NCBI RefSeq assembly: GCF_036569345.1
Contig: NZ_DATCQT010000203.1
Coordinates: 1 to 64,000, forward strand
DNA length: 64,000 bases
Direction: 5' to 3'
Source of the DNA: Clostridium_AD sp036569345
GTDB taxonomy: Bacteria; Bacillota; Clostridia; Clostridiales; Clostridiaceae
Shown here: positions 8,449-17,127 of the stretch, one piece after another
Layout: every line of letters begins with the position of its first letter
Numbering within the stretch: position 1 is the stretch's first letter
Program-made: the position numbers and the translations under genes
Notes under the pieces: generated by a model
Seen by the model: the letters and a program-made list of their open reading frames with translations, nothing else
Database searches by the model: none
What the model was told of the DNA's origin: nothing

Positions 8449-8655
8449 ATGAGTCATAGACATAATAATTGTTGTTGTAGCAAACCTGTAAGTTGCTGTA
8501 AGCCTGTTTGTAATTGTGAAAATAATTGTGGAAACGGATGCGGAACTGGTGGCATAGGTGGCTTTGGTGGTGGAGGTATCTTGATACTTCTTTTACTATT
8601 GGGCGTTGGTGGCATTGGTGGACGTGGCTGTGGAAGAGGTTTTGGCCTTTTTTAG
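8449..8655 (+). CDS. Cys/Gly-rich mini-protein, possible spore-coat or YjcZ-like protein
   Basis: 68 residues with strong ribosome binding site (AAGGAGG) and its own terminator, so it is very likely expressed. The N-terminal half (residues 1-31) holds nine of ten cysteines in CCC, CC and single-Cys spacing with His and Asn; the C-terminal half is Gly-rich around a hydrophobic stretch (GGILILLLLLGVGG, residues 43-56). The Gly-rich plus short hydrophobic helix layout recalls YjcZ-type small sporulation proteins, and the Cys clusters recall coat or metal-binding proteins. Both comparisons are from general layout. Function unknown. Confidence 0.7.
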   Translation: MSHRHNNCCCSKPVSCCKPVCNCENNCGNGCGTGGIGGFGGGGILILLLLLGVGGIGGRGCGRGFGLF

Positions 8656-8667
8656 CTCATTAATTTT

Positions 8668-8704
8668 AAAAGGCACTTCTAATAAAATAGAAGTGCCTTT
8701 TTTT
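8668..8704. terminator. Strong bidirectional terminator
   Basis: AAAAGGCACTTCT (8668-8680) pairs with AGAAGTGCCTTTT, followed by a T-run reaching 8705 that overlaps the stop codon of the converging ABC-F gene. The A-run on the left gives a T-run for the minus strand, so it can end both transcripts. Confidence 0.9.
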
Positions 8705-10320
8705 TATTTGTACATAAGTTCTAGTTCTTTTTGAATTTCATCATTTTCTATAAACTCATCATAACCCATTTGTTTATCCATTATTCCCTTAGGAGTAATC
8801 TCTATTATTCTATTTGCAACTGTTGCAACTAACTGAGAGTCATGCGATGATAATAACATTGTTCCTGTAAAGCTAGTTAACCCATTGTTTAAAGCAGTAA
8901 TAGACTCTAAATCTAAATGGTTAGTAGGTTCATCGAAGATTAACACATTAGCATTACTAAGCATCATTTTAGATAACATACATCTAACCTTTTCTCCACC
9001 GGACAATACACTAGCTTTTTTAAGAGCTTCTTCTCCTGAGAAAAGCATTCTCCCTAAAAAGCCTCTAATAAAGCTTTCAGCCTTTTCTTCTGAATACTGC
9101 CTAAGCCAATCAACTAAAGTGCAATCTATACCATAAAAATACTCTGTGTTATCCTTTGGTAGGTAAGCTCTTGAGGTAGTAACTCCCCATTTAATCTCAC
9201 CACTATCTGGCTGAATTTCACCCATTAATATCTTAAATAAGGTAGTTTTAGCTAATTCATTTGCACCTGTAAAAGCAATCTTATCTCCCTTGCTAACTAT
9301 AAACGTCAAATTATCAATAAGTTTTACTCCATCAATAGTTTTATTTAAATTTTCAACTGTTAACAAATCATTTCCAGCTTCTCTTTCTGGCTTAAATCCG
9401 ACAAATGGATATTTACGAGAAGAAGGTTTTATATCATCTAAAGTCAATTTATCTAATTGCTTTTTACGAGAAGTAGCCTGTTTTGCTTTAGAAGCATTCG
9501 AACTAAATCTAGCAATAAAGTTTTGAAGTTCTGCAATTTTCTCTTCTTTTTTCTTGTTCTGATCCTTAGCCATTTGAAGGGCCAATTGACTAGACTCATA
9601 CCAGAAATCATAATTTCCAACAAATAATTGAATTTTACTAAAATCTATATCAGCAACATGAGTACATATTTTATTTAAAAAATGTCTATCATGGGAAACA
9701 ACTATAACAGTCGACTCAAAATTGAGCAAGAAACTCTCAAGCCAATTTTTAGATTTTATATCTAAGTTGTTTGTAGGCTCATCTAGTAATAGAATATCTG
9801 GTTTACCAAATAAAGTTTGCGCTAGAAGCACCTTAACTTTTTCTGATCCGGTTAATTCCTTCATTTTTTTATTTTGAAGTTCTTCAGTTATTCCAAGTCC
9901 CATTAGTAGAGTTGAAGCTTCTGATTCAGCTTCCCATCCATTAAGTTCTGCAAATTCCCCTTCTAGTTCTGAAGCTTTCATTCCATCTTCATCTGTAAAA
10001 TCTGATTTAGCATATAATTCATCTTTTTGTTTCATTATTTCAAACAGTCTAACATGACCCATCATTACTGTTTGAAGAACTTCATTTTCATCAAATTCAA
10101 AATGGTCCTGCTTAAGTACTGCGAGTCTTTCTCCAGGTGTAATGAAAACATCTCCTGTATTTGCTTCAATTTCACCTGACAATATTTTAAGAAATGTTGA
10201 TTTACCGGCACCATTAGCACCAATTAGTCCATAACAATTACCAGGATTAAATTTTATATTAACATTATCAAATAATTTACGTGCACCATATCTTAAACTT
10301 ATATTATTTGTACTAATCAT
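8704..10320 (-). CDS. ABC-F family ATPase, YkpA/YbiT type
   Basis: 538 residues with two ATP-binding cassettes and no membrane segment, as in ABC-F translation factors that act at the ribosomal E site. Cassette 1 has Walker A GANGAGKST (about 36-44), a signature-like LTGSEKVKV and Walker B LLLDEPTNNLD. Cassette 2 has signature VLSGGEKVRC and LIFDEPTNHLD, but its Walker A reads GANELAKTT, in which the Gly before Lys is Ala; from memory this is shared with YkpA, so it looks like a family trait. The linker (about 240-310) is basic and helical. Start follows GGAGGTATTTAT. Symbol left open because ykpA and ybiT are both used. Confidence 0.85.
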   Translation of the reverse strand: MISTNNISLRYGARKLFDNVNIKFNPGNCYGLIGANGAGKSTFLKILSGEIEANTGDVFITPGERLAVLKQDHFEFDENEVLQTVMMGHVRLFEIMKQKDELYAKSDFTDEDGMKASELEGEFAELNGWEAESEASTLLMGLGITEELQNKKMKELTGSEKVKVLLAQTLFGKPDILLLDEPTNNLDIKSKNWLESFLLNFESTVIVVSHDRHFLNKICTHVADIDFSKIQLFVGNYDFWYESSQLALQMAKDQNKKKEEKIAELQNFIARFSSNASKAKQATSRKKQLDKLTLDDIKPSSRKYPFVGFKPEREAGNDLLTVENLNKTIDGVKLIDNLTFIVSKGDKIAFTGANELAKTTLFKILMGEIQPDSGEIKWGVTTSRAYLPKDNTEYFYGIDCTLVDWLRQYSEEKAESFIRGFLGRMLFSGEEALKKASVLSGGEKVRCMLSKMMLSNANVLIFDEPTNHLDLESITALNNGLTSFTGTMLLSSHDSQLVATVANRIIEITPKGIMDKQMGYDEFIENDEIQKELELMYK

Positions 10321-10455
10321 ATATTTATAAATACCTCCATATATTAAGTAATTTCAACCTAGGATAATGTAATTTCATTCTAGTCGAAACTACTCATCTA
10401 TTATACCACAAGGAATTAAACTAAGCTATTGTAATATATTTAATTCCTTATTTTG

Positions 10456-11670
10456 TTATTTATTATTGAAATTAGACGTTTTATTGCTATTTTTAGGATT
10501 ACCGACCATTTGCTTTGCTTTAGGTATATATTTTGCATCTATAATTCTTCCCATGCGAATATCTTTTAGCGTAATTTCTATGTTAAAATCTTTTTCATAG
10601 CTTTTAATGAGATCAAGTTCTCTCTCTACTGCTATTGATAGTGCTAACCCTTGATTGCCCATTCTTCCAGTTCTACCTACCCTATGTAAATAGTCCTTAG
10701 AATTTTCTGGTATATCTAGATTAAATATATGTGTTACTCCCACTATATCAAGTCCTCTAGCTGCTAGATCAGAAGCCACTAAAAGTTGAATCTTACCTTC
10801 ATTAAAATCCTCAATAGCTTTTTTTCTATTAATTTTATCAGAAGTTCCATGAATACCTTCTACCTTTAATCCATGATAGTTAAGTTTTGAAGTTGTAATT
10901 TCTACTTCATCACTTTTATTAATAAATATTATTGCTTTTTCAGGTTTAGTAGCACTTATAAGTTTTCTGAGTAGAGTCAGTTTGTCTCTTTGTTCAACTA
11001 TAAAATATATATGCTCTATATTAGGGTTTACAACACTTTTATCCCCTACTTTAATAACCTCTGGATCCTTCATTAAAGTTTTAGCAATTTCTACTACTTT
11101 ATGTGAAATCGTAGCTGAGAATATCATAATTTGTCTATCACGAAGAGTAGTTTTTATTATTGCTTTTACTCCCTCTATATTATCCTCATCTATCATTCTA
11201 TCGCCTTCATCTATTACAATAGTTTTTACCCCGTGAGATTTTAACTTCTTCATTGTTATAAGTTCTAAAATCCTTCCTGCAGAACCAACTACTATGTGTG
11301 GTTTTTCCTTAAGAGACTCTAACTGCCTTTTAATGTTAACATTTCCTATTATGCTAGTAGATTTGACGTTGCTATTTGAATTTTCCGATAACAATTCTAT
11401 CTGCTTATGTATTTGCATTGCAAGTTCATGAGTAGGCGCAAGTATAATTGCTTGAATATCTTTAGATGATATATCTATTTTTTGAAATATAGGCAATAAG
11501 TAAGCCAAAGTTTTGCCTGTACCGGTTTCTGATTCTCCTATAATGTCCGAACCTGCAAGTCCCATTGGAATAGCCTTTACCTGAATTTCCGTAGGGCTTT
11601 CAATCCCTTGTTTTTTTAAACCCTCTATTAGGTTTTCTTGTAATCCTAGTTCATTAAATAAATTTTCCAT
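10456..11670 (-). CDS. DEAD-box family ATP-dependent RNA helicase with DEGD motif II
   Basis: 404 residues. The Q motif region (SPTEIQVKAIP), Walker A (SETGTGKT, near residue 50), motif III (FSATIS), DLAARGLDIV and motif VI (HRVGRTGRMG) mark a superfamily-2 RNA helicase with both RecA-like domains. Motif II reads DEGD rather than DEAD (VIDEGDRMID), and motif Ia reads PTHELA rather than PTRELA. The C-terminus (after about 375) is a short basic, Asn/Lys-rich tail. The gene begins 15 bp after recQ on the same strand and is probably co-transcribed. Start follows AAAGGAGAAA. Likely role in RNA unfolding or ribosome assembly; partner unknown. Confidence 0.88.
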   Translation of the reverse strand: MENLFNELGLQENLIEGLKKQGIESPTEIQVKAIPMGLAGSDIIGESETGTGKTLAYLLPIFQKIDISSKDIQAIILAPTHELAMQIHKQIELLSENSNSNVKSTSIIGNVNIKRQLESLKEKPHIVVGSAGRILELITMKKLKSHGVKTIVIDEGDRMIDEDNIEGVKAIIKTTLRDRQIMIFSATISHKVVEIAKTLMKDPEVIKVGDKSVVNPNIEHIYFIVEQRDKLTLLRKLISATKPEKAIIFINKSDEVEITTSKLNYHGLKVEGIHGTSDKINRKKAIEDFNEGKIQLLVASDLAARGLDIVGVTHIFNLDIPENSKDYLHRVGRTGRMGNQGLALSIAVERELDLIKSYEKDFNIEITLKDIRMGRIIDAKYIPKAKQMVGNPKNSNKTSNFNNK

Positions 11671-11685
11671 GTTTTCTCCTTTATT

Positions 11686-13854
11686 CTAAGAAATTTTATT
11701 GTTAGCATATTTAAATATTGTTGCTTTTATTGCTAAATAATCTATTTCATCCGGTAAAGCTTCTTTAATAGGTCTGAGCTTAGTAGCACCAATTTTTTCT
11801 ATCACTTCAATGATAAGTGCTTCATGATGTTTTGGAATAAAATCATCTAAATTAACATCAAAACCCTCAGCAGCACATTTAAATATATGTTCTTGTACTG
11901 TTAGACTTTTAAGTTTTCTCTCGCTAATTATTTCCTCTACGCTTTTACCCTCTTTATACAAATTGTAAGTAATAACATAGCTAGGCACCTTGTCTTCATT
12001 TTTAGGATCTGACTTCACAACACCTTGCGTTTGAACATCAGCTTCTTCATTATATAGTATTTCTTCCTTAAGTTCTATATTGTTGTCGACCATATATTTT
12101 TTAATAACCTGGATGAATTCCTCTCCGTACTTATTAAGCTTAGATTCCCCAACCCCTTTGATATTAAGCATTTCTTTTTTATTTACTGGGAAATACTCAC
12201 TCATCTCTCTTAATGCACTATCAGCAAAAACAATATATGGTGGAACCTTTTCTCTCTCAGAAATCTCTTTTCTAAGTGTGCGCAATATTTCGAATAATCC
12301 AGTATCACGAACAACCTTAGCTTTCTTTTTCTCAATTTTTTGATACACTTTTTCTTCATTTCTAAGTACTGCCACAGCTTTTTCTTTTAAATGAACCACT
12401 GGGAATTGGCCATCAGCTAAGGATAGATATTCTTCAGCTGTAAGAACATTTATAAGGTCCCTTATCTCTTTAACAGTATATTGCTTTATAATCCCATATG
12501 TGGATAACTTATCGAATCCAAGATCCAAAACTTTTTTATTCTTTGAGCCACGGAGCACTTCCGCAATTAAGGAAGTACCATACCTTTCCTTCATTCGAAA
12601 GATGCAAGAAAATATTTTTTGTGCTTCAATAGTTATATCTACAAGTTCACTCTCATCATTGCAGGTGCTACAATTTCCACATTTGTCTACAACATTTTCT
12701 TCTCCGAAATATTCCAAAATAAACTTTCGTAGGCACCTAGTTGTATGCGCGTAATCCACCATAGCTTGAAGTTTCTTATATTCATTAACTTTTCTTTGAG
12801 TTGACTCGGTGCTTTGCTCTATAAAGAATTTTTGAAGCAAAACATCTGCTGCAGAAAATAACAATATACATTCACTAGGCTCTCCATCTCGCCCAGAACG
12901 TCCAGCCTCTTGATAATAAGCCTCCATACTTTTAGTCAAATTATAATGAATTACATATCTAACATTTGATTTATCTATCCCCATTCCAAAAGCATTTGTA
13001 GCTATAATAATGTTTATATCATCATACAAAAACTTTTCTTGGTTTTGCTTTCGTTCTTCATCTCCTAGTCCCGCATGGTATTTGCCCACATTGTAGCCTT
13101 TTTTACGCAAAAGATCATAAAGATTATTTGTTTCCTTTCTTGTGGCTGTGTAAATTATCCCTACTTTATCTTTATTATCTTGAATATATTTTAAAACAAA
13201 ATCTCTTTTGTTTTCTCCACGAATAACAGTAAAACTCAAATTTTCTCTATTAAAACCAGTTACATATACATCTGGCTCTCTTAATTTTAATAACTTTATA
13301 ACGTCAGTTCTTACCTCTTGCGTTGCAGTAGCTGTAAATGCTGCTATTATTGGTCTTTCAGGTAATTTGTTTATTAGACTAGAAATTGCTGCATAACTAG
13401 GTCTAAAATCATGTCCCCATTGAGATACACAATGAGCCTCGTCCACAGCCAAAAATGATATTGTTAATCTATTTAGCATATTACAGAAAAAATCTGACTC
13501 TAGTCTTTCTGGTGCAACATAAAGAAGCTTAAACTCACCCTGTGCTACCTTATCAATTCTTTCATTAACTTCATTAATACTTAATGAACTATTTATGTAT
13601 GTTGCAGCTATCCCGATACTATTTAAGGTATCTACTTGATCCTTCATAAGTGATATAAGTGGTGATATTACAAGTGTTACACCTTTGAGCATTAGCGCAG
13701 GAATCTGATAGCACACTGATTTTCCAGCACCCGTAGGCATTACAGCAAAAGTATCACGACCACTGAGAATACTCTCTATTACATTCTCTTGTCCTTTTCT
13801 AAAATTATCATATCCATAATATTTCTTTAATTTTTCTTGTGCGTCACGCAACAT
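11686..13854 (-). CDS. recQ: RecQ family ATP-dependent DNA helicase
   Basis: 722 residues. RecQ unwinds DNA 3' to 5' in recombination and fork repair. Visible parts are Walker A TGAGKSVCYQIP (near 42), DEAHCVSQWGHDFRPSY (about 138-154), the GMGIDKSNVRYVIHYN and QEAGRSGRDGE motifs of helicase domain 2, a zinc-binding set of cysteines (CLRKF, then CGNCSTCND), an HRDC domain (about 520-600, with KGVGESKLNKYG), and a C-terminal helix-turn-helix-like segment. It is the first gene of a unit with the DEAD-type helicase. Start is near GGGAGAAATG. Confidence 0.93.
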   Translation of the reverse strand: MLRDAQEKLKKYYGYDNFRKGQENVIESILSGRDTFAVMPTGAGKSVCYQIPALMLKGVTLVISPLISLMKDQVDTLNSIGIAATYINSSLSINEVNERIDKVAQGEFKLLYVAPERLESDFFCNMLNRLTISFLAVDEAHCVSQWGHDFRPSYAAISSLINKLPERPIIAAFTATATQEVRTDVIKLLKLREPDVYVTGFNRENLSFTVIRGENKRDFVLKYIQDNKDKVGIIYTATRKETNNLYDLLRKKGYNVGKYHAGLGDEERKQNQEKFLYDDINIIIATNAFGMGIDKSNVRYVIHYNLTKSMEAYYQEAGRSGRDGEPSECILLFSAADVLLQKFFIEQSTESTQRKVNEYKKLQAMVDYAHTTRCLRKFILEYFGEENVVDKCGNCSTCNDESELVDITIEAQKIFSCIFRMKERYGTSLIAEVLRGSKNKKVLDLGFDKLSTYGIIKQYTVKEIRDLINVLTAEEYLSLADGQFPVVHLKEKAVAVLRNEEKVYQKIEKKKAKVVRDTGLFEILRTLRKEISEREKVPPYIVFADSALREMSEYFPVNKKEMLNIKGVGESKLNKYGEEFIQVIKKYMVDNNIELKEEILYNEEADVQTQGVVKSDPKNEDKVPSYVITYNLYKEGKSVEEIISERKLKSLTVQEHIFKCAAEGFDVNLDDFIPKHHEALIIEVIEKIGATKLRPIKEALPDEIDYLAIKATIFKYANNKIS

Positions 13855-14180
13855 ACATTTCTCCCTCTCATCAGTAATAATTTCTTACAATAGTATAACA
13901 TTATTTTAAAAAATTTGTATCTTTATGGCGTGAACTTTTTATTTGATTAAATTCACATAATATAAATGAATTTTTAATTTCTGTACTTTAGTCAAAAGTT
14001 CTACTATTATTTATTTTCGTCAATTTTATGATATTTAAACAATATTATAATATTAAAACCCATTAGTCATTTAAATTTCAACCTTTGGCTTTATTGTAAT
14101 CTCATAAAAAAATAGATTTAATCTTTTATTTTAAAAACAAAAGGTTAAACCTAAAAAATATCATAACATATTATACATTT
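13855..14180. other. AT-rich intergenic stretch between recQ and the receiver gene
   Basis: 326 bp. Leftward, AGATTAAATCT followed by TTTTTTT (14107-14131 region) could be a weak terminator for the receiver gene. The rest should include the recQ promoter. No gene or repeat was seen. Confidence 0.4.
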
Positions 14181-14564
14181 TTAATTGCTTTTAATTCCTA
14201 ATACATTTTGAGTTATGTCTAAAACTTCATTAAAATAAAAAGGCTTTGTAATGTATTTATCACACATAACCTCAAGACCTTTATGTTTATCTTCTGCTTG
14301 GCCTTTAGCTGTTAACAATACTATATATATATGTGGAAGCTTTAATTCTTTTTTTACTATATAACATACCTCATAACCGTTTATTTCAGGCATCATAATA
14401 TCTAAAAATACCAGGTTGGGCCTTTCACTTTTGATTATACCCAAAGCCTTTTTCCCATCTTCAGCTAGAAGTATTTCTACCCCTTTCTCTTTAAATTCTT
14501 CAAGTATTTCCTCTAGTAATAACCTATTATTCACTTCATCATCAACTATTAGTATCTTTTTCAT
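14181..14564 (-). CDS. Stand-alone receiver-domain response regulator
   Basis: 127 residues, a single CheY-like receiver domain with no output domain. The acidic pair DD (8-9), phospho-acceptor Asp55 in FLDIMMPE, Thr in LLTAKG and Lys in YITKPF are all present, so it should be phosphorylatable. It is the last of three genes in a unit with a histidine kinase and a LytTR regulator (19 bp after the LytTR stop). It may act as a phosphate sink, a relay or a protein-binding switch; these are inferences. Confidence 0.88.
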   Translation of the reverse strand: MKKILIVDDEVNNRLLLEEILEEFKEKGVEILLAEDGKKALGIIKSERPNLVFLDIMMPEINGYEVCYIVKKELKLPHIYIVLLTAKGQAEDKHKGLEVMCDKYITKPFYFNEVLDITQNVLGIKSN

Positions 14565-14583
14565 TTATACCTCTCAATCTTTA

Positions 14584-15342
14584 TTACATATTAAGTATTT
14601 TTTTAAATTCCTTAACATAATGTCTACTTACAGGCACTTCCTCTTTCCAGCCTTCTATTTGGAGCACAAAAGTACTATTAAACCATGGAACTATTTTATA
14701 AATTCTATCTAAATTAACTAAATAGCTTTTATGACTTCTGAAAAAATTATGATAAATCAATTTGTTGCCTAATTGATTTAAAGTGTCATGTGTTGTAAAG
14801 GTTGCATTTTTAGTTAAAACAAACACTTCTTTATTAAGCACAGTGCAATATAATATATCTTGTGGTAACACAAGAAAAATACAATCATCCTTCCAAAGTG
14901 GTAGCCTTTTCATACCTTCAATGACTTTTTCTTCTGGAATTATACTATTATAACTATATGACGATGTATTTGTATTGCAATTATATCTTTCATTTATTTT
15001 ATCCATGGTAATCGCTAGCCTTTTCTCTGAAAATGGTTTTAGAACATAATCCACAGCATTCATCTCAAATGCTTTTATAGCATATTTATCTAATACTGTT
15101 GCAAATACAATACTCACTGGGAAATCAAGATTGCATATTTCTTTTGCCAAAGTAAATCCGTCAATTTCTGGCATTTCTATATCTAGAAACACAATTTCTG
15201 GTTTAGATTTTTTTATAAATTCTAAAGCTGTTGAGGCATTAAAATACTTACCTATAATTTCTATTTCACTATTTTTACTTAAAATAAAACTTAGTTCGTC
15301 TAAAGACAATTTCTCGTCATCTACTAAAACTACCCTTAACAT
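14584..15342 (-). CDS. LytTR-family DNA-binding response regulator
   Basis: 252 residues when started at the ATG preceded by GGGTGGGG, five codons inside the longest frame. Residues 1-120 are a receiver domain with phospho-acceptor Asp54 (FLDIEMPEIDGF). The C-terminal 100 residues are a LytTR DNA-binding domain (FTTHDTLNQLGNKL, FFRSHKSYLVNLDRIYKI, VPVSRHYVKEFK). LytTR regulators bind direct repeats upstream of target genes, often for autolysis, bacteriocins or virulence. It sits 41 bp downstream of the kinase gene. No target operon is obvious nearby. Confidence 0.9.
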   Translation of the reverse strand: MLRVVLVDDEKLSLDELSFILSKNSEIEIIGKYFNASTALEFIKKSKPEIVFLDIEMPEIDGFTLAKEICNLDFPVSIVFATVLDKYAIKAFEMNAVDYVLKPFSEKRLAITMDKINERYNCNTNTSSYSYNSIIPEEKVIEGMKRLPLWKDDCIFLVLPQDILYCTVLNKEVFVLTKNATFTTHDTLNQLGNKLIYHNFFRSHKSYLVNLDRIYKIVPWFNSTFVLQIEGWKEEVPVSRHYVKEFKKILNM

Positions 15343-15383
15343 ATACACCCCACCCATATATAGATTTCATCACAATAACAAAC

Positions 15384-16040
15384 CTAAACGTATTTTATAT
15401 TCTCTATTGGTATATTTAAAGTTATGTAGGTTCCAATTTGTGGTTTGCTAATTACTTCTAATTTAGAATTATATAAATCTTTAAATTGAGATGTTGAGGT
15501 TAAAATAGAACCACAATGCTCAAGACTTCGTATTTTCATTATTAAAGCATCCTCCATACCAACACCATCATCACTAATTTTCAATACTATTTTTTCACTA
15601 TCCCTTTTAACCATAAAGGTTATAGTTCCTCCATGGTTTCTTTTCAAAATTCCATGGTTAACTGCATTGTCTATTAAATTATAAAGTGAGTTTTTAGGAA
15701 TTATAAAATTTATATCTTCTTCTATATCATATTTAATATTTAACCTATCCCCAAATCTAACTTTTTGGATATATAAATAAGATTTTATATACTCTATTTC
15801 ATCATATAAAAAAACGATTTTGTCACTTACTTTAAAATTAAATCTTAAATAGCTGCTAAGTTCTAAGACGACTTTCCTAGCTTCTTCAGAATTTTCCCTG
15901 CAAAGTGATAATATACTATTCAAAGTATTAAATATAAAATGTTCATTTATATGGTTTAATTTTTGCTTAGATTCATTTTTATCTTGAATATTATTTAACT
16001 CCTTAAATTCGCTCTCTTTATTTGTTATATCTACTCCCAC
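15384..16040 (-). CDS. Soluble histidine kinase of the LytS/AgrC-like HisK-HATPase type, no sensor domain
   Basis: 218 residues. The phospho-acceptor region is HINEHFIFNTLNSI with His34 as candidate acceptor, followed by a dimerisation helix, an N-box (NLIDNAVNHG, near 120) and a G-box (ISDDGVGME, near 157) for ATP binding. Unlike most members it has no membrane segments and only about 28 residues before the acceptor region, so nothing obvious senses a signal. Start appears to be GTG, with AAGGAG about 10 bp upstream. It heads a three-gene unit with a LytTR regulator and a stand-alone receiver. A missing upstream membrane partner or an intracellular cue must supply input. Confidence 0.8.
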   Translation of the reverse strand: MGVDITNKESEFKELNNIQDKNESKQKLNHINEHFIFNTLNSILSLCRENSEEARKVVLELSSYLRFNFKVSDKIVFLYDEIEYIKSYLYIQKVRFGDRLNIKYDIEEDINFIIPKNSLYNLIDNAVNHGILKRNHGGTITFMVKRDSEKIVLKISDDGVGMEDALIMKIRSLEHCGSILTSTSQFKDLYNSKLEVISKPQIGTYITLNIPIENIKYV

Positions 16041-16287
16041 AGATTTTTTTCTCCTTTTAAGTATTTACGTAAAATTTATTTATGGTTTTATTATATTTAG
16101 ATAGATAGGTCATTTAAAATGTCTTATTTTTATGTTTAATAATATATCGTTTAATATTGTATATACCTTAGGGAAAAACAGAATTTATCTATAATTTAAT
16201 ACAAATAATTCAAAAAAATCTAATCTTTGTTCATTAACTACTGGACATTTACAAATTATTAATCTACTATTAATTAAGAGAATTCTA

Positions 16288-16311
16288 TTTTGGCGCATTA
16301 ATGTGCCAAAA
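16288..16311. promoter_or_regulatory. 24-bp near-perfect palindrome upstream of yajQ
   Basis: TTTTGGCGCATTAATGTGCC followed by AAAA: both halves mirror each other except for one G/T pair. It lies about 15 bp before the yajQ ribosome binding site. It could be an operator or a hairpin in the leader transcript. Confidence 0.45.
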
Positions 16312-16340
16312 TATCTAAAATTTAAAGGAGGTTTTTAATT

Positions 16341-16832
16341 ATGGCAGCCGCACATTCGTTTGACATAGTATCAGATGTAGATTTGCAAGAGGTAGACAAT
16401 GCAATAAACCAAGCTTTAAAAGAAATTAAACAAAGGTATGATTTTAAAAATACTATTACTGAAATAAAACTAGTAAAAGAAGATATTAAAATTGTATCTG
16501 ATGATGACTTTAAATTAAAATCAGTTGTAGAAGTTCTTGTAAGTAAATTAATCAAAAGAGGTATATCAGGGAAAGCATTAGATCTTGATAAACAAGAGGA
16601 GGCAACATTAGGTTCTGCAAGACAAACTGCTAAAATTATAAAAGGTATTTCTACAGAAAAGGCAAAAAAAATAATTTCTGAAATAAAATCTAGTAAACTT
16701 AAAGTTCAAGCTCAGATTATGGATAATCAATTAAGAATTACTAGTAAAGATCTTGACACGTTGCAGGAAGTAATGGCACTTGTAAAATCCAAGGATTTTG
16801 ATATCGCTTTGCAATTCACAAATTTTAGATAA
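16341..16832 (+). CDS. yajQ: YajQ family cyclic-di-GMP/nucleotide-binding protein
   Basis: 163 residues, the standard YajQ (UPF0234) length. The hallmark opening HSFDIVSDVDLQEVDNAINQA, the central KIVSDDDFKLKSVVEVL and the final DFDIALQFTNFR are all present. YajQ proteins have two ferredoxin-like folds, bind nucleotides and in some bacteria act as cyclic-di-GMP receptors that interact with regulators. Start follows AAAGGAGG. It is monocistronic, with a palindrome ahead and a strong terminator behind. Confidence 0.92.
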   Translation: MAAAHSFDIVSDVDLQEVDNAINQALKEIKQRYDFKNTITEIKLVKEDIKIVSDDDFKLKSVVEVLVSKLIKRGISGKALDLDKQEEATLGSARQTAKIIKGISTEKAKKIISEIKSSKLKVQAQIMDNQLRITSKDLDTLQEVMALVKSKDFDIALQFTNFR

Positions 16833-16841
16833 TTACATTTT

Positions 16842-16878
16842 AAAGGTTAGTACCACCCGTACTAACCTTTTTTTATTT
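16842..16878 (+). terminator. Terminator of yajQ
   Basis: AAAGGTTAGTA pairs with TACTAACCTTT across a 6-7 nt loop, followed by a T-run (16875-16884). Confidence 0.9.
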
Positions 16879-17056
16879 GCTCTAATAATTTACACTAATT
16901 ACAAACTATTATGAATATTGTAATAATTAAAAACTTATGTATTTTTTATAAGGTATTATAATATTGTTTAAAATGACATACCATTATATTTTTTTTGCAT
17001 AATACGTAAAAGTTTGTTAATTTTTATTTTTTTTTTTAAATATTTTCATAAACCTA

Positions 17057-17106
17057 TTGACGTTTTATGTTATTTTTGCTACAATTTAATTATAAATAAG
17101 TCGAAA
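17057..17106 (+). promoter_or_regulatory. abrB promoter with Spo0A-type box downstream of the start point
   Basis: TTGACG (17057-17062), a 17-bp spacer and TACAAT (17080-17085) make a near-ideal sigma-A promoter. AAGTCGAAA (17098-17106), one base from the 0A-box core TGTCGAA, lies where transcription would have just started. In Bacillus subtilis Spo0A represses abrB from boxes downstream of the promoter, so the same logic is likely here. Binding is inferred. Confidence 0.7.
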
Positions 17107-17127
17107 GATGTTTGAGGAGGAAATTAT

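Noticed and set aside
8704..10320. Second Walker A (GANELAKTT) of the ABC-F protein as an inactivating mutation
   Set aside because: From memory the YkpA group has the same degenerate motif, so it is a family trait rather than damage.
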